From contig NZ_JANIAA010000013.1 in NCBI RefSeq assembly GCF_024505145.1, forward strand, positions 1 through 64,000: 64,000 bases of DNA. Direction: 5' to 3'. The translations under genes and the position numbers were made by a program. Under the pieces are notes generated by a model. That model did no database searches and had not been told where the DNA came from. It worked only from the letters and a program-made list of their open reading frames with translations. Origin of the DNA: Streptomyces rugosispiralis (GTDB lineage: Bacteria; Actinomycetota; Actinomycetes; Streptomycetales; Streptomycetaceae). How positions within the stretch are numbered: position 1 is the first letter of the stretch; every line of letters starts with the position of its first letter. Of the stretch, positions 60,412 through 64,000 are shown one piece after another.

Positions 60412-60431
60412 TGCATCAATGGCGATGTATT
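60410..60431. promoter_or_regulatory. Inverted repeat before the PadR gene
   Basis: AATGCATC (60410-60417) and GATGTATT (60424-60431) form an 8-bp inverted repeat with one mismatch and a 6-bp spacer, 40 bp before the PadR start. Position and AT content fit an autoregulatory operator of a PadR protein. Confidence 0.45.
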
Positions 60432-60471
60432 GCGCTCACGAGGTACAGCGGTCATGCGGCACAATGCGGCC

Positions 60472-61008
60472 ATGCTCGAACTCGCCATCCTGGGCTTCCT
60501 CCACGACGCCCCGCTGCACGGCTATGAGTTGCGCAAGCGCATCGCCGCGCTGACCGGACATGTGAAACCCGTGGCCGAGTCCACCCTCTACCCGGCGATC
60601 AAGCGCCTGGAGAAGGCCGGTCTGCTGGCCCGCCGGCCCCAGCCGGGCGCGGGGGCCGCGCCCCGGCACGTGCTCACACTGACCGCCGAGGGACAGGCGG
60701 AGCTGCGCCACCGCCTCGCGCATCCGGCGGACGTCGACATCACCGACGAGAACCGCTGGTTCACCGTGCTGGCGTTCCTGCGCCACCTCGACGACCCGTC
60801 GGCCCAGGCGGAGGTGCTGGAGCGCCGTATGGCCTTTCTGCGGCAGCCGTGGAGCTTCTTCTACGAGGGCGACCGCCCGCTGCGGGCCGAAGAGGTCGAG
60901 GATCCCTTCCGGCGCGGCATCCTCACCATCGCCCGGGCCACCAGCCAGGCCGAACTGTCCTGGCTGCGGCGCACACTGGACACCCTCCGGTCGCCGACCG
61001 AGGACTGA
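60472..61008 (+). CDS. PadR-family transcriptional regulator
   Basis: A 178-residue regulator: MLELAILGFLHDAPLHGYELRKRI start, AESTLYPAIKRLEKAGLLARR recognition and wing region, LTLTAEGQAELRHRL, then a C-terminal helical dimerisation domain (about 95-175) of the Vir_act_alpha_C type. The ATG at 60472 gives the family-typical start; another in-frame ATG lies at 60454. Target unknown; an inverted repeat just upstream suggests autoregulation. Neighbouring hydrolase is decayed and could have been its target. Confidence 0.93.
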   Translation: MLELAILGFLHDAPLHGYELRKRIAALTGHVKPVAESTLYPAIKRLEKAGLLARRPQPGAGAAPRHVLTLTAEGQAELRHRLAHPADVDITDENRWFTVLAFLRHLDDPSAQAEVLERRMAFLRQPWSFFYEGDRPLRAEEVEDPFRRGILTIARATSQAELSWLRRTLDTLRSPTED

Positions 61009-61110
61009 GGGCCGACCGCCTCCCGATGTCTCGACTCCGTGGCTACTGGGTGGTTAAGGTGCGCGACGACGGGTCGCTCATCGGATCCGCATGCGCAGGA
61101 GGAGGCTGTC

Positions 61111-61908
61111 GTGCCCGCCACGGAGGAGTCACGCGACGAGGCACTGTATGTGCTGACCGCGGTGCTGCTGACCCCCGCTCAATTCCCGAGCGTGCTCGGC
61201 GACGACTATCCCGAGGCATGTGCCGCACTCGGGCTGGAGCCGTACGACACCGGCTACGGACTGGTGCTGGGGCAGGACGGCGGCGGCGCCCGCTGGACGG
61301 TGGTCACCGACGATGTGTCGCTCGTGGCCATCGCCATCGCGACCTGGGACTGCGGTATGGAGTACGCCCTGGCCATCGAGGACCGTACGGTGGTCGCCTC
61401 GCTTCCCGGCTGGCCGCTCGCGGTGGCCGTGGCCGCCCCGGGCGTACCGGCTCCCCATGACCCCACGCCCGACCCAGGGCTGGGCGGCGACGCCTCCCGG
61501 GCGCCGCTGTCGCCGCCGGACTCCGAGCGGTGGGGCCCGGCGCAGCGGCGGCTCGGCGCCGATGAGATCGCGCTCCAGTGGGCGATCTGGCGTGAGCAGG
61601 TCGACAGCGATGTGACGTTCGTGTCCCCGGGCGAGAAGCCGCACGGGGGCGTGCGGCGGGTACTCGAAGAGGCGCGCGGCTATCTGGACTCACCCCCGCC
61701 GCTGGGGCGGATCCGCTCGGCGTTCGCCTCCGGTGACGCGCGGACGCTCCGGGCCGACGGGCCGGGCTGGAGCATGGTGGCCCGGACCGACGACATCGCG
61801 TTCGTGCTGCTGGACGACGCACCGGGCGAGGTGCTGCCGGTCGGCCGCGGCCCCGAGCTGCCGGGGCTGCTGACGGCCCTGGACAAGTTGGCCGTACGGC
61901 CCCACTGA
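61111..61908 (+). CDS. Hypothetical protein
   Basis: A 265-residue soluble protein with no recognised family. The N-terminal half has alternating strands and helices (VVTDDVSLVAIAIATWDCGMEYALAIEDRTVVASLPGWPLAVAVAAPG); a Pro-rich loop lies at about 120-150, and the C-terminal part includes WSMVARTDDIAFVLLDDAPGEVLPVG. The GTG at 61111 has AGGAGGAGG about 6 nt upstream and is a clear start; the earlier ATG at 61039 has none. Confidence 0.88.
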   Translation: MPATEESRDEALYVLTAVLLTPAQFPSVLGDDYPEACAALGLEPYDTGYGLVLGQDGGGARWTVVTDDVSLVAIAIATWDCGMEYALAIEDRTVVASLPGWPLAVAVAAPGVPAPHDPTPDPGLGGDASRAPLSPPDSERWGPAQRRLGADEIALQWAIWREQVDSDVTFVSPGEKPHGGVRRVLEEARGYLDSPPPLGRIRSAFASGDARTLRADGPGWSMVARTDDIAFVLLDDAPGEVLPVGRGPELPGLLTALDKLAVRPH

Positions 61909-62212
61909 GACCTGACGTCCCGCCCTCTCCCGTACGGGCCGGTCAAGGACGCCGCCAAGAGCTGGTCGACGACGCCGTGCGGACCGGTCGGGCACGCCGA
62001 ACCGCGGCACCTCGGGCCCTTACGGCCGCCACGGCCCTCTCCGGCCGGGCCTCGGGTCCGGGCAGGCCACGACCGCTCCCCGTCCGGCCGGGCGCGGAAC
62101 GGGGTCGCGGGCGGTCCGCGATCCGTACTGCGCGGTCACTCCCGGGTGCGCTCCGCCCGTGACCCCTGACCCAGCCCCCGCCTTGCGCGACCGCGCCCGG
62201 CGGCCCGCCGCT
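61909..62212. other. Spacer without recognisable features
   Basis: The 304-bp stretch between convergent genes is very GC-rich. No reading frame with a ribosome site, no clear hairpin with T-tract and no repeat was found. Confidence 0.6.
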
Positions 62213-62395
62213 TCAGCGGCCCAGCTGCTTACGGGTCGCCCTGTTCAGCCTGCGGCGCTGGGAGGGGTCCAGCAGCAGATAGGCCGCCGCCGGCACTCCG
62301 ACGATCACCAGCAGCGCAGCCCAGAAGGGCAACACCCAGAGCAGGATCACACCCGCCACCACACCACCGGTGGCGACCTTCGCGCGTGTGGACAT
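62213..62395 (-). CDS. Small membrane protein
   Basis: A 60-residue protein with two adjacent hydrophobic segments (about residues 10-41: GGVVAGVILLWVLPFWAALL and VGVPAAAYLLL) followed by a strongly basic cytoplasmic tail (RRRLNRATRKQLGR), which predicts two membrane passes. The ATG at 62395 has GGAGG upstream. Small proteins of this shape are common in Streptomyces; function unknown. Confidence 0.75.
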   Translation of the reverse strand: MSTRAKVATGGVVAGVILLWVLPFWAALLVIVGVPAAAYLLLDPSQRRRLNRATRKQLGR

Positions 62396-62505
62396 CTCAC
62401 CCGCCTCCTTCACGGCCCATAGCCGCACTCACTCCACACAACGGACGCCGACGGCACCCGGTTCCTCCCCGCGCCGTGATCCTGTACCCTCGGGCGGCCG
62501 GGCTC

Positions 62506-62521
62506 GACTAGTCAAATTTGA
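62506..62521. promoter_or_regulatory. Adjacent short palindromes before the SNF2-type gene
   Basis: GACTAGTC (62506-62513) and TCAAATTTGA (62512-62521) are perfect palindromes sharing two bases in an otherwise GC-rich spacer, 16 bp before the GTG start. They could be an operator or part of the promoter. Confidence 0.3.
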
Positions 62522-62536
62522 GGAACGCTCAGCGCT

Positions 62537-64000
62537 GTGACACCACCCTCCGCGGCAACACCCTCCGACATCGCAGAACTCTCCCGCTGCACCGCGGTCT
62601 TCCTACCCGGTGACCCGGCACGCACCGGCCGGGTCGCCTTCTGGCGGCCGGACGGCGCGACTCCCTCCGGCCCCGCCACCGGCTCCACCGAGGAGCTGAC
62701 GGTCGTCGTCCCGGCGGACGGCACCGACGACGGCCCCCATGACGACCCCACCCCCATCGGCCCGGACGTCCGGACGCGCACCGTAAGAGCGCTCGTACTG
62801 CCCCTGGGCGAGGCGCTCCCGGTGCTCACCCGGGTCCGGGCGCGGGCCGCGCAGGCCGGGCCGGGGCAGTGCGACCCCGCCACGGCCTTCTGGGGCGCCG
62901 CCGCCGTACTCGCCCTCCAACTCGCGGCCCGCGGAAGGCTGCTGCCCGGGCTCAGCGCCACCGACCACGACGCGTGGCGCGTCGGTCCGCTCGCCCCCGA
63001 CGATCTGACGCGGGTGCGTGAGCTGGCCGCCGCCATGCCGCCCACGGCCCACGCCACGCCGCTGCCCGTCTCCGGCCCGGTGCTGCTGCCCGAGCCCGAG
63101 CGGCATCTGCGGGCGTTCCTGGACGCGGTGGCGGACGGGCTGCCGCGCTCGCCCGCGGCGGCGCTGGCCGCGGGCGGCCCCGCCTTCGCCGCCCCGGCGC
63201 CACGGCGGCTGCCCGAACAGCGTGCCTGGGCCGCCGACGTGGCCGCTGGGCACGACGCGGGGGTGCGGCTCTCGATCCGTATCGAGCTGCTGCACGGCGT
63301 CGGTGGGAACGGTAAGGCGGACGGGCCGCGCTTCCGCGCCGTACTCCAGTTGCACAGCCTCACCGATCCGGCGCTGGTCGCGGAGGCGGCCGATGTCTGG
63401 GCGGGGACCTCGCCCATCACCCCGGCCCTCGGTCCGCGCGCCCGTATGGACGCCCTGCTGACCCTGCGGCGCGCGGCCCGCGCCTGGGCGCCGCTCACCC
63501 CGCTGCTGTCGGCCGCCGTGCCCGACGCACTCGACCTCGCCGACGAGGAGGTCACCGAGTTGCTCGGTCCGGCCGCCGGGGCGCTGGACGCCGCCGGGGT
63601 CCAGGTGCACTGGCCCAGGGAGCTGGCCCGCGGACTCACCGCCCGTGCCGTCATCGGCCCGGACGGCGACGACGAGACTCAGGACGACGCCGGGCCCCGG
63701 TTCCCCTCCTTCCTCTCCGCCGACGCGCTGCTGCGCTTCAGCTGGCGGCTCGCCATGGGCGGCCAGGAGCTCACCCGCGCCGAGCTCGACGGGCTCGCCG
63801 AGGCCAGCCGGCCGGTGGTACGGCTGCGTGACCAGTGGGTCCTCCTCGACCCCGAGGCGGTGCGCCGCGTCCAGGACCGGCAGGACCGCAAGCTCACCCC
63901 CGCCGACGCCCTCGGTGCCGTCCTTACCGGTCACACGGAGGCCGACGGCACCGATGTGGAGGTGCGGGCCACCGGCTGGCTGGAGGCCCTGCGGGACCAC
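62537..64000 (+). CDS. SNF2-type helicase, N-terminal part (cut by window end)
   Basis: The frame is open from a GTG at 62537 to the window edge (488 codons). This part is the accessory N-terminus found in bacterial SNF2/HepA-like helicases: Ala/Leu-rich helices, then PRFPSFLSADALLRFSWRLAMGG and ASRPVVRLRDQWVLLDPEAVRRV, the signature of the SNF2-associated DUF3670 domain. The ATPase domain should follow beyond the window. Shine-Dalgarno is weak. The domain pairing is known in actinobacteria; function there is not established. Confidence 0.85.
   Translation, partial: MTPPSAATPSDIAELSRCTAVFLPGDPARTGRVAFWRPDGATPSGPATGSTEELTVVVPADGTDDGPHDDPTPIGPDVRTRTVRALVLPLGEALPVLTRVRARAAQAGPGQCDPATAFWGAAAVLALQLAARGRLLPGLSATDHDAWRVGPLAPDDLTRVRELAAAMPPTAHATPLPVSGPVLLPEPERHLRAFLDAVADGLPRSPAAALAAGGPAFAAPAPRRLPEQRAWAADVAAGHDAGVRLSIRIELLHGVGGNGKADGPRFRAVLQLHSLTDPALVAEAADVWAGTSPITPALGPRARMDALLTLRRAARAWAPLTPLLSAAVPDALDLADEEVTELLGPAAGALDAAGVQVHWPRELARGLTARAVIGPDGDDETQDDAGPRFPSFLSADALLRFSWRLAMGGQELTRAELDGLAEASRPVVRLRDQWVLLDPEAVRRVQDRQDRKLTPADALGAVLTGHTEADGTDVEVRATGWLEALRDH

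Overview
The window is high-GC actinobacterial chromosome, almost certainly Streptomyces. The evidence is strong G/C bias at third codon positions, GTG/TTG starts, TTA (bldA-type) codons confined to a regulator, a modular type I polyketide synthase, roadblock/LC7 genes, an F420/FMN split-barrel enzyme and a BTAD regulator. No rRNA, tRNA, CRISPR array or insertion sequence was seen.

Layout. (1) 1-12200: edge of a reduced-polyketide cluster. A modular PKS runs off the left edge on the minus strand: one complete KS-AT-DH-KR-ACP module plus KS-AT-DH of the next, both ATs with methylmalonyl-type motifs. Upstream of it lie a 3Fe-4S ferredoxin and a CYP105-like P450; a second P450 and a TetR regulator diverge on the plus strand. 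A 33-bp near-palindrome covers the promoter of the divergent P450. (2) 12404-17706: two translationally coupled plus-strand genes, a 1546-residue multidomain protein with hydrophobic helices and a long Arg/Lys/Pro linker, and a 221-residue partner. They converge on the next locus and are read as a cargo/partner pair for it. (3) 17694-42123: a 21-gene, nearly gapless minus-strand operon for a contractile injection system of the extracellular/cytoplasmic (eCIS) type: cap (DUF4255), two sheaths, two tubes, LysM adaptor, split gp27/gp5 spike, gp25, two baseplate J proteins, a gpI-like protein, three paralogous accessory proteins, a tape-measure candidate and an AAA+ ATPase. (4) 42304-43518: a divergent small protein and a BTAD regulator with two in-frame TTA codons, a likely developmental switch for the operon. 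(5) 43584-50778: an ABC exporter with a divergent MarR regulator, an L,D-transpeptidase-like lipoprotein, and a heterodimeric ABC exporter whose two ATPase domains carry complementary defects. (6) 50892-64000: chromosomal functions, namely a YdjM-like membrane protein, an Mtr4/Ski2-like helicase, a TesB thioesterase, two roadblock proteins, an FMN/F420 enzyme, a zinc alcohol dehydrogenase, a methyltransferase, a PadR regulator, a decayed alpha/beta-hydrolase, and the N-terminus of an SNF2-type helicase.

How the parts fit. The BTAD activator probably drives the injection-system operon, and the convergent large protein/partner pair probably supplies cargo. The cargo candidate and the last gene of the operon share a short VGN(A/G)AV-type motif, a possible packaging or docking signal. 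No receptor-binding fibre is recognisable; this fits a system acting inside or on the producing cell, but that is inference. A separate peculiarity is the number of short tandem repeats (15-42 bp periods) at gene 3' ends, in spacers, and in one case inside a reading frame.
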